Source of the DNA: UBA1774 sp045223835
Lineage (GTDB): Bacteria; Bacillota; Clostridia; Oscillospirales; Oscillospiraceae
Assembly: GCA_045223835.1 (NCBI GenBank)
Contig: JBGUZS010000158.1
Location: 1 to 19,434 of the forward strand
Reading direction: 5' to 3'
Length of the DNA: 19,434 nucleotides
Made by a program: the position numbers and the translations under genes. The notes under the pieces are model-generated. The model ran no database searches, was not told the origin of the DNA, and saw only the letters and a list, made by a program, of their open reading frames with translations. How positions within the stretch are numbered: the first letter of the stretch is position 1; each line of letters begins with the position of its first letter. This document shows, in pieces, positions 1 to 7,566 of the stretch.

Positions 1-88
1 ACCGTGAGAATCCCGATAGATAACCCGCCGGAGGCGGTAGAAAATAGTACGGCCGAGTGTTCGTTTAAGCTCCACCTTGCTCCACCAG

Positions 89-120
89 AAAAAGTCCGGC
101 GCTTGCACGCCGGACTTTTT
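89..120. terminator. Perfect 13-bp hairpin, bidirectional terminator
   Basis: Bases 89-101 pair perfectly with 108-120 around the six-base loop at 102-107. The stem has a GC core, with five A on the left edge and five T on the right edge, so the RNA from either strand would be a GC stem running into a U tract. It probably terminates a gene lying left of the window. Confidence 0.8.
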
Positions 121-125
121 CAACT

Positions 126-306
126 CTATTCGTTCCTTCGGAACGAGTGATATTCGACCTGCGGTCGAGGGATATTGCTCCGCAGTGATATTCGTCCTTC
201 GGACGAGCGGAGGAACGAATAGAATATCTCTTTGCGGCATGGCCGCAAAATATCACGTTTTCCGCCAGGCAAACATATCACTTCGAGCGGCAGCGAGATA
301 TATCAC
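126..306. repeat. Complex palindromic repeat: chain of mini-hairpins
   Basis: An 11-bp perfect inverted repeat (126-136 with 212-222) encloses a row of small hairpins with three-base loops: stems 130-136/140-146, 154-159/163-168 and 192-197/201-206. A further 8-bp hairpin lies at 231-238/242-249. The pieces are separated on the left by the unit GATATT (149-154, 171-176, 187-192) and on the right by its complement AATATC/ATATCAC (223-228, 249-256, 275-281, 299-305). The left units can therefore pair with the right ones to give a cruciform with side arms. There is no coding capacity. It looks like a dispersed non-autonomous intergenic element. I remember similar hairpin chains from Faecalibacterium-like genomes, but could not search for copies. 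Confidence 0.7.
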
Positions 307-403
307 TGAAAAAACACGGGTACGAATCCGTCTGTCAAAAACGATAATCCGTCTAAATCATATATTGATCCTATTGCTATTCCTGATTGCGGAGGCGAGG
401 CCT

Positions 404-1015
404 GTGCTTGGCTTGAGACGAGGAACTGTAGCCCTGTACTCCCATGAGAAAGCCTGGGAAACGGAAGCGGCAAAGACCATTGAGAGACTCAGGGGAATCC
501 TGGGGAATGCTGCGGTGGACATCCAGCATGTGGGGAGTACGGCGATCCCGGCCATCTGCGCCAAGCCCATCGTGGATATCGCCGTGGCGGTTCGGAACTT
601 TGCTGACATCAATGAAAAACAGGCAGAGCTGGAAGCCCAGGGCTTCTACCGCCGCTCCTGGAACGACGAGGGGCAGGAGCTCTTTGCCTGCGGAAGCCAT
701 TATGATGGCACAGGAGACCGGCAGACGCATTTCATCCATGTGGTTCTCGCAGACAGTGCAGAGTGGCGCAATTACCTGAATTTCCGGGACTATCTCAACG
801 CATTTCCTTGCGCAGCCAAAGCCTACGAAGCCCTGAAGCTGTCCCTGGCCGCCGCAAACCCCGAAGATGCCGGGCGGGAGAAATACACGTCAGGGAAGCA
901 TGCTTTCATTCAGCAGACCTTACGGGAAGCCGCCGAGTGGTCGCTTTCGAGAAAAGAGAACCAGGACCGGCAGAGCCGGAAACAACAGAATGCACGCCAG
1001 ATAACGGCAGGCTGA
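404..1015 (+). CDS. GrpB family protein (UPF0157 nucleotidyltransferase-like)
   Basis: A 203-residue protein of the GrpB/UPF0157 family, a branch of the nucleotidyltransferase fold whose physiological role is poorly defined. It shows the family core: an N-terminal RRGTVALYSHEKAW stretch, DIQHVGSTAIPAICAKPIVDIAV at about residues 39-61 (the GST motif at 44-46 and Asp58 fit the metal/nucleotide-binding motif), and a later THFIHVV ... WRNYLNFRDYLN ... AYEALKLSL block. The frame is open from 77, but the GTG at 404 is preferred because the family homology begins just after it and GGAGG at 391-395 lies eight bases upstream. The last ~25 residues are Arg/Lys/Gln/Asn-rich and extend past the usual 170-180 residues. 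The gene stands alone, converges with purB, and has its own terminator. It reads less GC-rich than its neighbours. The family call is firm, the function is not. Confidence 0.85.
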   Translation: MLGLRRGTVALYSHEKAWETEAAKTIERLRGILGNAAVDIQHVGSTAIPAICAKPIVDIAVAVRNFADINEKQAELEAQGFYRRSWNDEGQELFACGSHYDGTGDRQTHFIHVVLADSAEWRNYLNFRDYLNAFPCAAKAYEALKLSLAAANPEDAGREKYTSGKHAFIQQTLREAAEWSLSRKENQDRQSRKQQNARQITAG

Positions 1016-1044
1016 CTCCTCATTCTGAGTCAGCCTGCTTTTTT
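1007..1044 (+). terminator. Intrinsic terminator of the grpB-like gene
   Basis: A perfect 12-bp stem (1007-1018 with 1027-1038) with an eight-base loop is followed by six T (1039-1044). The TGA stop of the gene lies inside the left arm of the stem, so translation termination and hairpin formation overlap. Confidence 0.9.
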
Positions 1045-1054
1045 CTATTCATTT

Positions 1055-1092
1055 TTCGCCCTCCCCGGCGCCGCACCGGGGAGGAGGGCGAA
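1055..1092. other. Hairpin between convergent grpB-like gene and purB
   Basis: Bases 1055-1068 pair with 1076-1092 with a three-base bulge (1082-1084) on the right arm. On the minus strand it would fold at the 3' end of the purB transcript, but the next bases are A-rich rather than T-rich. It may be a 3' stabilising structure or a factor-aided terminator, not a classical intrinsic one. Confidence 0.5.
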
Positions 1093-1095
1093 GCC

Positions 1096-2511
1096 TCAAA
1101 GCTCGATATCGGCGCCGTCGGTCCGCGCATCCCGGAGGAGCGGACGCACGCCTGCAAGAAACGCCTCCACCTGCTCGGGACACCGCCCGATATACCTCTG
1201 CGGGTCCAGCAGGGCCTCCATCTCCCCGGCGCTCAGGCCGAAGCTCTTCTCCGCCCCCAGCCGCTCCAGCAGGTCGCAGGGCTCCCCCTCCTTCATCCGG
1301 GCGGTGGCCTCCATGGACGCCCTCCGGATGATCTCGTGGAGGGCCTGCCGGTCCCCACCCCGCTTGACGGCCTCCATCAGCAGGTTTTCCGTGGCGATGA
1401 AGGGGAGGTATTCCTTCAGCGCCCTGGCGACCACCTTTTCATTCACCCGCAGCCCCTTGGTCACGTTCTTGGCCAGGCGGAGGATGGCGTCGGCGCAGAG
1501 GAAGCCCTCCGGCAGGGAGATGCGGCGGCCGGCGCTGTCGTCCAGGGTCCGCTCCAGCCACTGGACGGAGGCGGTCATGGGGGCGTTCAGGGCGTCCGCC
1601 ATGAGAAATCGGGCCAGGGAGCAGATGCGCTCGCAGCGCATGGGGTTGCGCTTGTAGGCCATGGCGGAGGAGCCGATCTGGGTGTCCTCAAAGGGCTCCT
1701 CCAGCTGCCGGTCATGCTGCAGGAGCCGGATATCGTTTGCCATGCGGCAGAGGCTCTGGGCGACGGCGCTCAGGGCGTTCAGAATGCGGCTGTCCACCTT
1801 CCGGGGATAGGTCTGGCCGCACACGTCATAGCAGCTGTCAAAGCCGAAATCCGCCGCCAGGCGGCGGTTCAGCTCGTCCACCTTTTCCCCGTCCCCGTCG
1901 AAGAGCTCCAGGAAGCTGGCCTCCGTGCCGGTGGTGCCCCGGCAGCCCAGGAAACGGATATTCTCCAGGGCAAAGTCGATCTCTCCCAGGTCGGAGACCA
2001 GGTCCTGCATCCACAGCGCCGCCCGCTTGCCCACGGTGACGGGCTGGGCGGGCTGATAATGGGTGTACCCCAGGGTCGCCGTGGCCTTGTACCTGTCCGC
2101 AAAGTCGGCCAGGTTCGCCAGCACCGCCAGCAGCTCTCCCCGGAGATACCGCAGGCCGTCCCGGTACAGGATCAGGTCCGCATTGTCGGTGACATAGCAG
2201 CTGGTGGCCCCCAGGTGGATGATCCCCGCAGCGGCGGGGGCCGCCTTGCCGTAGGCATACACATGGGCCATCACATCATGGCGCACTTCCTTTTCCCGGG
2301 CCCGGACGCAGGCATAGTCGATATCCGTGATATGCGCCTCCAGCTCCCTCACCTGCTCCGCCGTGATGGGCAGGCCCAGGGCCATTTCCTCCCCGGCCAG
2401 GGCGGCCCAAAGCTTCCGCCAGGTCTGATACCGGGTATCCGCGGAGAAGAGGGCCAGCATATAGTCCGAAGCATAGCGGGAGGCCAGGGGGGATTCAAAC
2501 TTGTCCGTCAT
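1096..2511 (-). CDS. purB: Adenylosuccinate lyase PurB
   Basis: This 471-residue enzyme of the fumarase/aspartase superfamily cleaves SAICAR to AICAR and adenylosuccinate to AMP, releasing fumarate in both cases. Visible motifs are RHDVMAH (77-83), HLGATSCYVTDN (99-110), GYTHYQPAQPVT (148-159, with His151 as the likely acid/base residue) and the superfamily signature SSAMAYKRNP (281-290) on the mobile catalytic loop. The phrases RGTTGTEASF, GQTYPRKVD and EEPFEDTQIGSS resemble the animal-type ADSL clade more than the short B. subtilis type. It is the last gene of the minus-strand block, 15 bases after purA, with an AGAGG ribosome site upstream of the ATG at 2511. It acts on the product of PurC and on the product of PurA, both encoded upstream in the same block. 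Confidence 0.97.
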   Translation of the reverse strand: MTDKFESPLASRYASDYMLALFSADTRYQTWRKLWAALAGEEMALGLPITAEQVRELEAHITDIDYACVRAREKEVRHDVMAHVYAYGKAAPAAAGIIHLGATSCYVTDNADLILYRDGLRYLRGELLAVLANLADFADRYKATATLGYTHYQPAQPVTVGKRAALWMQDLVSDLGEIDFALENIRFLGCRGTTGTEASFLELFDGDGEKVDELNRRLAADFGFDSCYDVCGQTYPRKVDSRILNALSAVAQSLCRMANDIRLLQHDRQLEEPFEDTQIGSSAMAYKRNPMRCERICSLARFLMADALNAPMTASVQWLERTLDDSAGRRISLPEGFLCADAILRLAKNVTKGLRVNEKVVARALKEYLPFIATENLLMEAVKRGGDRQALHEIIRRASMEATARMKEGEPCDLLERLGAEKSFGLSAGEMEALLDPQRYIGRCPEQVEAFLAGVRPLLRDARTDGADIEL

Positions 2512-2526
2512 GGCTGAATACCTCTT

Positions 2527-3801
2527 TCATCGAAGAATGATGCTTTCCCGCTCCGCACCCACGGAGACATAGGAGATGGGACAGCCCACGGCCTCCTCGA
2601 TGCGCCGAACATAGGCCCGGGCCGCCTCCGGCAGATCCTCCCAGCGGCGGACGTCGGAGATATCGCAGCCCCAGCCCGCCCAGTATTCGATCACCGGCTC
2701 GGCAAAAGCCAGCTCCGTGGGAAAGGGGAAACGGCTCGTCTCCCTGCCCCCGACGCGGTAGCGGACGCAGACGGGGATCCTCTCCAGATAACTCAGTACA
2801 TCCAGCTTGGTGAGGGCGAGCTTCGTGGCCCCCTGGGTCTCCACCCCGTAGCGGGTAGCCGTCAGGTCCAGGGCCCCCACCCGGCGGGCCCGGCCCGTCT
2901 TGGCCCCGTATTCGGCTCCGGCTTCCCGGAGCCGGTCCGCCTCTTCGCCGGACATTTCGCTGACGAAGGGCCCCTCCCCCACGCAGGTGGAATAGGCCTT
3001 CACCACGCCGATGACCTCCGTGAGCTTCAGGGAGGGCAGCCCCGCGCCGATGGGGGCGTAGGCCGCCAGGGTATTGGAGGAGGTGGTATAGGGATAGATG
3101 CCGTAGTCCAGATCCCGCAGGGCCCCCAGCTGGGCTTCAAAGAGGATGTTTTTCCCCGCCGCCTGGGCCTCCTTCAGGTATTCCCCCGTATCGCACACGA
3201 AGGGCTTGATCGCCTCCCCGTACTCCAGGAGCCAGGCGGTCAGCTCCTCCGCCGTATAGGGTTTCGAGCCGTAGACCCGGGTGAGGGTCAGGTCCTTCCA
3301 CTCCAGCAGGTCCTCCAGGTGGGCCCGGAGCTCATGGGGATAGAACAGCTCCCCCGCCAGGACGGTCTTCTTCTGATACTTATCCGAATAGAAGGGGGCG
3401 ATCCCCTGCTTGGTTGAGCCGTATTTCTTGTCCCCCAGGCGCTGCTCCTCCAGGGCGTCCAGATCCCGGTGCCAGGGAAGCAGAAGGGAGGCCCGGTCGC
3501 TGATCTTCAGGTTCTCCGGCGTGATCTCCACGCCCTTCCGGCGCACATCCCCGATCTCCGCCCAGAGGTTTTCCGGGTCCAGGGCCACCCCGTTGCCCAG
3601 GATGTTTACCACCCCGGACCGCAGGATGCCGGAGGGGAGGAGATGCAGGGCAAATTTCCCCTTCTCGTTCACCACCGTATGCCCGGCGTTGCCGCCGCCC
3701 TGGTAGCGCACCACGACGTCATAGTCCTCCGTGAGCAGGTCCACCATCCGGCCCTTCCCCTCGTCGCCCCAGTTGATTCCCACGATCGCGCAGTTTTTCA
3801 T
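2527..3801 (-). CDS. purA: Adenylosuccinate synthetase PurA
   Basis: This 424-residue cytoplasmic enzyme joins IMP and aspartate with GTP to make adenylosuccinate, the first committed step to AMP. The N-terminal P-loop NWGDEGKG (10-17) contains the general base Asp13, and GGNAGHTVV contains His41, both at the family's standard numbering. TKLD near residue 340 fits the guanine-specificity motif. The frame is open further upstream, but the ATG at 3801 gives the typical N-terminus and normal family length. It starts one base after the asnB stop, with only a weak ribosome site, so translational coupling to asnB is likely. Its neighbour purB processes its product. Confidence 0.97.
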   Translation of the reverse strand: MKNCAIVGINWGDEGKGRMVDLLTEDYDVVVRYQGGGNAGHTVVNEKGKFALHLLPSGILRSGVVNILGNGVALDPENLWAEIGDVRRKGVEITPENLKISDRASLLLPWHRDLDALEEQRLGDKKYGSTKQGIAPFYSDKYQKKTVLAGELFYPHELRAHLEDLLEWKDLTLTRVYGSKPYTAEELTAWLLEYGEAIKPFVCDTGEYLKEAQAAGKNILFEAQLGALRDLDYGIYPYTTSSNTLAAYAPIGAGLPSLKLTEVIGVVKAYSTCVGEGPFVSEMSGEEADRLREAGAEYGAKTGRARRVGALDLTATRYGVETQGATKLALTKLDVLSYLERIPVCVRYRVGGRETSRFPFPTELAFAEPVIEYWAGWGCDISDVRRWEDLPEAARAYVRRIEEAVGCPISYVSVGAERESIILR

Positions 3802-3802
3802 T

Positions 3803-5386
3803 CTATTTCCCGCTTTCTCCGTAGTTGGCAAGCACGCGTGCCGACGGATCATCCACGTCGCAGCCGGGCCAGGTCCTGTTGGGCATCCAGAAATCCCTGA
3901 TCATCCGGGCCTGGCCCGGGTAATGCTTCTCGAAAAGCTCCCGGTAGAGCAGACTCTCCTTGGTGAAGGGCGGGCAGTAGTCGTACTGCCGTCTCTTCTC
4001 GGCAAATTCGGCGTCGGTGTAGCGTTTCTCCGCGTATTCTTTCAGGTCGTCCACCATGCTGTGGCCCACCGCGTCGGAAAAGGCCGCCTTCTGCCGCCAC
4101 AAAATGTCATCCGGGAGCAGTTTATCCTTTTCAAAGGCTCTGCGCAAGAGGTATTTTCCCATGCCGTAGGTGTTCATTTTCAGCTTTGGGTCGATGGACA
4201 TGACATACCGCACGAAGTCCAGGTCCCCGAAGGGCACCCGGGCCTCCAGAGAATTGACGGAGATGCACCGGTCCGCCCGCAGCACATCGTACATATACAG
4301 CTCATCCACCCGCTTCCTGGCCTCCGCCTGGAAGGCCTCCGGGGAGGGGGCGTAATCCGTGTACTTATAGCCGAAGAGCTCGTCGCTGATCTCCCCGGTG
4401 AGCAGCACCCGGATATCCGTCTGCTCATGGATGGCCTTGCAGCACAGGTACATGCCCATGCTGGCCCGGATGGTGGTGATATCCCAGGTGCCCAGAAGGG
4501 CGACGACCTCCTCCAGACTGTCCAGCACCTGCTCCCGGGTCATGTACACCTCCGTGTGCTCCGCGCCGATGTAGTCCGCCGCCCTGCGGGCATATTTCAG
4601 GTCGATGGCGTCCGTATCCATCCCGATGGCGAAGGTGCGCACATGCTTGCCCAGCACTCGGGCGGAGACGGCGCAGACCAGGCTGGAATCCAGCCCGCCG
4701 GAGAGCAGGAAGCCCAGGGGCGCGTCCGCATCCAGGCGCTTGTCGATGCCCAGGATCAGCTTTTCCCGGATGCCGGCGCAAATGGCGTCCAGGTCCCCGT
4801 CGACGTACCGGTCCACCGAAGTCACATCCGCATAGCGGGTGAAAACGCCGTCCGCATAGTAGTGTCCGGGGGGAAAGGGCAGGATCTCCCGGCAGAGGCC
4901 CACCAGGTTCTTCGCCTCGCTGGCAAAGACGATGGCGCCTTCCCGGTCATAGCCGTAGAACAGGGGGCGGATGCCGATGGGGTCCCGGGCGGCGATGAAC
5001 TGCCGCTTTTTCCCGTCGTAGATCACCATGGCAAATTCCGCGTCCAGCTTGGCAAACATATCCAGGCCGTATTCCCGGTACAGGGGCAGGATGATCTCGC
5101 AGTCGGATCCGCTGACGAAGGTATAGCCGTCGTCCTCCAGCTCCTTTTTCAGCGGGCGGAAGAGATACAGCTCCCCGTTGCAGACGCACAGGTCCTCCCC
5201 CAGGCGGAAGGGCTGCATCCCCTCCTCATGGAGGCCCATGATCGCAAGCCGATGGAAGCAAAGACAGCCTTCCCCGGCCTTCTCCACCCGGGACATATCC
5301 GGTCCCCGGGAAATCGTACGGTCAAAATACCGGCGCAGCTCCTTATCGGAAAGGGTCTGGCGGGTAAAGCCCATGATGGAACACAT
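3803..5386 (-). CDS. asnB: Asparagine synthase, glutamine-hydrolysing (AsnB)
   Basis: This 527-residue enzyme makes asparagine from aspartate, glutamine and ATP. An N-terminal class II amidotransferase domain (about 1-190) is followed by an ATP-pyrophosphatase synthetase domain with the PP-loop SGGLDSS (229-235). HRLAIMG, NGELY and SGSDCE are the glutamine-site landmarks. A GTG at 5395 would add three residues. The ATG at 5386 is preferred because the next codon is Cys, giving the mandatory N-terminal Cys2 nucleophile (Met-Cys-Ser-Ile) after Met removal. AAGGG shortly upstream can serve as ribosome site. The gene sits 16 bases after purF and one base before purA. Length matches the family and no key residue is missing. 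Amidation of some other carboxylate cannot be excluded, but nothing suggests it. Confidence 0.93.
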   Translation of the reverse strand: MCSIMGFTRQTLSDKELRRYFDRTISRGPDMSRVEKAGEGCLCFHRLAIMGLHEEGMQPFRLGEDLCVCNGELYLFRPLKKELEDDGYTFVSGSDCEIILPLYREYGLDMFAKLDAEFAMVIYDGKKRQFIAARDPIGIRPLFYGYDREGAIVFASEAKNLVGLCREILPFPPGHYYADGVFTRYADVTSVDRYVDGDLDAICAGIREKLILGIDKRLDADAPLGFLLSGGLDSSLVCAVSARVLGKHVRTFAIGMDTDAIDLKYARRAADYIGAEHTEVYMTREQVLDSLEEVVALLGTWDITTIRASMGMYLCCKAIHEQTDIRVLLTGEISDELFGYKYTDYAPSPEAFQAEARKRVDELYMYDVLRADRCISVNSLEARVPFGDLDFVRYVMSIDPKLKMNTYGMGKYLLRRAFEKDKLLPDDILWRQKAAFSDAVGHSMVDDLKEYAEKRYTDAEFAEKRRQYDYCPPFTKESLLYRELFEKHYPGQARMIRDFWMPNRTWPGCDVDDPSARVLANYGESGK

Positions 5387-5402
5387 CTCGTTCACGTTCC
5401 CT

Positions 5403-6830
5403 TCAAGTGGAATGGATCTTCTGTTCGAAGCGGTTCTTCTCCCCCTGCAGGGGGACGGCGGTGGGGTATTTTCCGCCGAAGCAGGCGGTGCAGAAACCGG
5501 AGGCCTTCCCCGTCAGCGCCTCGGCGTGCTCCAGGCTGAGATACCCCAGGGAATCCACGCCGATGATCCGGCCGATCTCCTCCACGCTGTGGTGATTGGC
5601 GATCAGGTTCTCCGGACTGTCGATATCCGTGCCGTACCAGCAGGGCGCCACGAAGGGCGGCGCGCTGACCCGCATATGGATCTCCCTTGCCCCCGCTTCC
5701 CGGAGCTGGCGGATGGTCTTGCGGCAGGTGGTGCCCCGGACGATGGAATCATCCACCAGCACCACCCGCTTTCCCTCCACCACGGCGCGGATGGGATTCA
5801 GCTTGATGCGCACGCCGGATTCTCTCTCCCCCTGGGAGGGGGCGATGAAGGTCCGGCCCACATATTTGTTTTTCGTGAAGCCGATCTCGTAGGGGATGCC
5901 GGAGGCCTTGGCATAGCCGATGGCGGCGTCCAGCCCCGAATCCGGGACCCCCACCACCACGTCCGCCTCCACGGGATGCTCCCCGGCCAGAAAGGCCCCG
6001 GCCCGCTGCCGGGCCAGGCATACGCTGGCCCCGTCGATGACGGAGTCCGACCGGGCAAAGTAGATGTACTCGAATACGCAGAGCCGCCGGGGAACCAGGC
6101 CGCAGTGCCGCCGATCGGAGCGGATCTCCCCGGCGCTCACCGTCACCACCTCCCCGGGCTCGATATCCCGGATGAAGGCCGCGTCCACCGCCTCCAGGGC
6201 GCAGGTCTCGGAGGCGAAAACCACCGTGCCGTCTTCCCGCTTCCCCATGCAGAGTGGGCGGAAGCCATGGGGATCCCGGGCGGCGATGAGCTTGGCGGGA
6301 GAGGCGATCACCAGGCACCAGGCCCCCTCCAGCACATCCATGGCGGCGGAGACGGCCTCCTCGATGCTGCCCAGGCGCAGACGCTCCTGCACGATCATGT
6401 AGGCGATCACCTCGGAATCCGTGGCGGTGTGGAAGATGCTGCCCCGCAGCTCCAGCTGTTCCCGCAGCTCCGCGGAATTGGTGAGGTTTCCGTTATGGGC
6501 CAGGGCCATGGTCCCCTTCCGGTGGTTGATGAGCAGGGGCTGGGCATTGAGACGGGGATCGGAGCCGGTGGTGGCATAGCGCACATGACCCACGGCGATG
6601 TTCCCCTCCCCCAGGGCCTCCGCCTGCCCGCGGTCGAAGACCTCCCCCACCAGGCCCGCGTCCCGGTGGGCGCGGAAGACCCCGTCGTCATTCAGGGCGA
6701 TCCCGGCGCTCTCCTGCCCCCGATGCTGCAGGGCATACAGACCATAGTAGACCAGCTGCCCCAGGGGGCGGCGCTGCGGGGACCAGAGGCCGAAGACCCC
6801 GCATTCCTCCCGGGGCTTATCCCCGGTCAT
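5403..6830 (-). CDS. purF: Amidophosphoribosyltransferase PurF
   Basis: This 475-residue enzyme catalyses the committed step of purine synthesis, PRPP plus glutamine to phosphoribosylamine. A nine-residue propeptide precedes the nucleophile Cys10 in EECGVFG, so this is the self-processed class. The Ntn amidotransferase domain spans about 10-240. The phosphoribosyltransferase domain carries the PRPP motif VVLVDDSIVRGTT (356-368). Cys251, Cys397, Cys447 and Cys450 match the four ligands of the oxygen-sensitive [4Fe-4S] cluster of the B. subtilis-type enzyme, which fits an anaerobe. The ATG at 6830 is chosen because it gives this propeptide length; the longer open frame upstream is a shadow of purC. 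The start overlaps the end of purC by 14 bases, implying coupled translation. Confidence 0.97.
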   Translation of the reverse strand: MTGDKPREECGVFGLWSPQRRPLGQLVYYGLYALQHRGQESAGIALNDDGVFRAHRDAGLVGEVFDRGQAEALGEGNIAVGHVRYATTGSDPRLNAQPLLINHRKGTMALAHNGNLTNSAELREQLELRGSIFHTATDSEVIAYMIVQERLRLGSIEEAVSAAMDVLEGAWCLVIASPAKLIAARDPHGFRPLCMGKREDGTVVFASETCALEAVDAAFIRDIEPGEVVTVSAGEIRSDRRHCGLVPRRLCVFEYIYFARSDSVIDGASVCLARQRAGAFLAGEHPVEADVVVGVPDSGLDAAIGYAKASGIPYEIGFTKNKYVGRTFIAPSQGERESGVRIKLNPIRAVVEGKRVVLVDDSIVRGTTCRKTIRQLREAGAREIHMRVSAPPFVAPCWYGTDIDSPENLIANHHSVEEIGRIIGVDSLGYLSLEHAEALTGKASGFCTACFGGKYPTAVPLQGEKNRFEQKIHST

Positions 6831-7545
6831 CGGCGTCCGCCGCCTCCAGCCGGGCCATGATCTCCCCATAGGCCTCCTCCACGCCCCCCAGGTCCTGGCG
6901 GAAGCGGTCCTTATCCAGCTTTTTCCCCGTCTGCGCGTCCCACAGGCGGCAGGTATCCGGGCTGATCTCGTCCGCCAGGATGATCGTTCCATCCGGCAGC
7001 CGCCCGAATTCCAGCTTGAAATCCACCAGGGTCACCCCGCAGCCCCTCCAGAAGGCCTTCAGCACGGCGTTGATCTTCAGGGCGTACGCCCGAATGGCCG
7101 CCATCTCCTCCCGGGAGGCCAGCTTCATGGCCAGGATATGGGGCAGGCAGACGAGGGGGTCGTTCAGCTCGTCGTTTTTATAGGAAAACTCTACGGTGGG
7201 CTCGTCGAAGGCGACCCCCTCCGGGAAGCCGTAGCGCCTGCAGAAGGAACCGGCGGAGAGATTCCGGACGATGACCTCCAGGGGGACGATCCGCACCCGC
7301 TTCACCAGGGTTTCCCGATCGGAAAGCTCTTCCACAAAATGTGTGGGGACCCCAGCGGACGTAAGACGGCGCATCAGCGCGTTGCTCATGCGGTTGTTGA
7401 TGACGCCCTTTCCGGCGATGGTGCCCTTCTTTTTCCCATTGAAGGCGGTGGCATCGTCCTTGTATTGAACGATGAGCAATTCGGGGTCATCGGTGGCAAA
7501 GACTTTTTTCGCCTTTCCTTCATAGAGCTGCTGTCGTTTTTCCAT
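6817..7545 (-). CDS. purC: SAICAR synthetase PurC
   Basis: This 242-residue enzyme condenses CAIR with aspartate using ATP to make SAICAR. The N-terminus KRQQLYEGKAKKVF is the glycine-rich family start. PLEVIVRNLSAGS (about 92-104) and LVDFKLEFG (about 178-186) are the two family signatures, and length is typical. The ATG at 7545 has an excellent ribosome site (AGGAGG, seven bases upstream). This is the strongest site in the lower half of the block, so translation may be re-boosted here where the purine genes begin. The 3' end overlaps purF. Confidence 0.97.
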   Translation of the reverse strand: MEKRQQLYEGKAKKVFATDDPELLIVQYKDDATAFNGKKKGTIAGKGVINNRMSNALMRRLTSAGVPTHFVEELSDRETLVKRVRIVPLEVIVRNLSAGSFCRRYGFPEGVAFDEPTVEFSYKNDELNDPLVCLPHILAMKLASREEMAAIRAYALKINAVLKAFWRGCGVTLVDFKLEFGRLPDGTIILADEISPDTCRLWDAQTGKKLDKDRFRQDLGGVEEAYGEIMARLEAADADDRG

Positions 7546-7566
7546 GGGGTTACCTCCTGTTGTTTC

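Larger units (their letters stand above)
1..403. other. Gene-free left end; possible tail of an upstream gene
   Basis: No protein in this stretch resembles a family I know. Frame 1 stays open from base 1 to the TGA at 148-150, but it runs straight through the hairpin at 89-120 and into the repeat element, so it is unlikely to be coding that far. Frame 3 closes with TAA at 21-23 and could be the end of an upstream gene. The supported contents are the terminator-like hairpin (89-120) and the palindromic repeat element (126-306). The stretch 307-390 is AT-richer and shows no convincing promoter for the gene that follows; a TATATT at 361-366 has no matching -35 box. Confidence 0.5.

Noticed and set aside
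126..306. CRISPR array
   Set aside because: The repeated units are only about 6-8 bases, palindromic and irregularly spaced, with no constant-length repeats or unique spacers and no cas genes.
77..403. Upstream ATG at 77 as start of the GrpB-like protein
   Set aside because: It would translate a terminator hairpin and the repeat element; GTG at 404 has a good ribosome site and fits where the family homology begins.
763..2517. Long plus-strand open frame opposite purB (584 codons)
   Set aside because: Shadow of the high-GC purB gene: low-complexity, Gly/Pro/His/Leu-rich translation with no family resemblance, while the opposite strand encodes a perfect PurB.
5387..5395. GTG at 5395 as asnB start
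   Set aside because: Would place three residues before Met-Cys and bury the obligatory N-terminal Cys nucleophile.
3731..5539. Long plus-strand open frame opposite asnB
   Set aside because: Antisense shadow of asnB; starts and ends in neighbouring genes and has no recognisable motif.
5178..6860. Long plus-strand open frame opposite purF
   Set aside because: Antisense shadow typical of GC-rich third codon positions; purF on the other strand accounts for all conservation.
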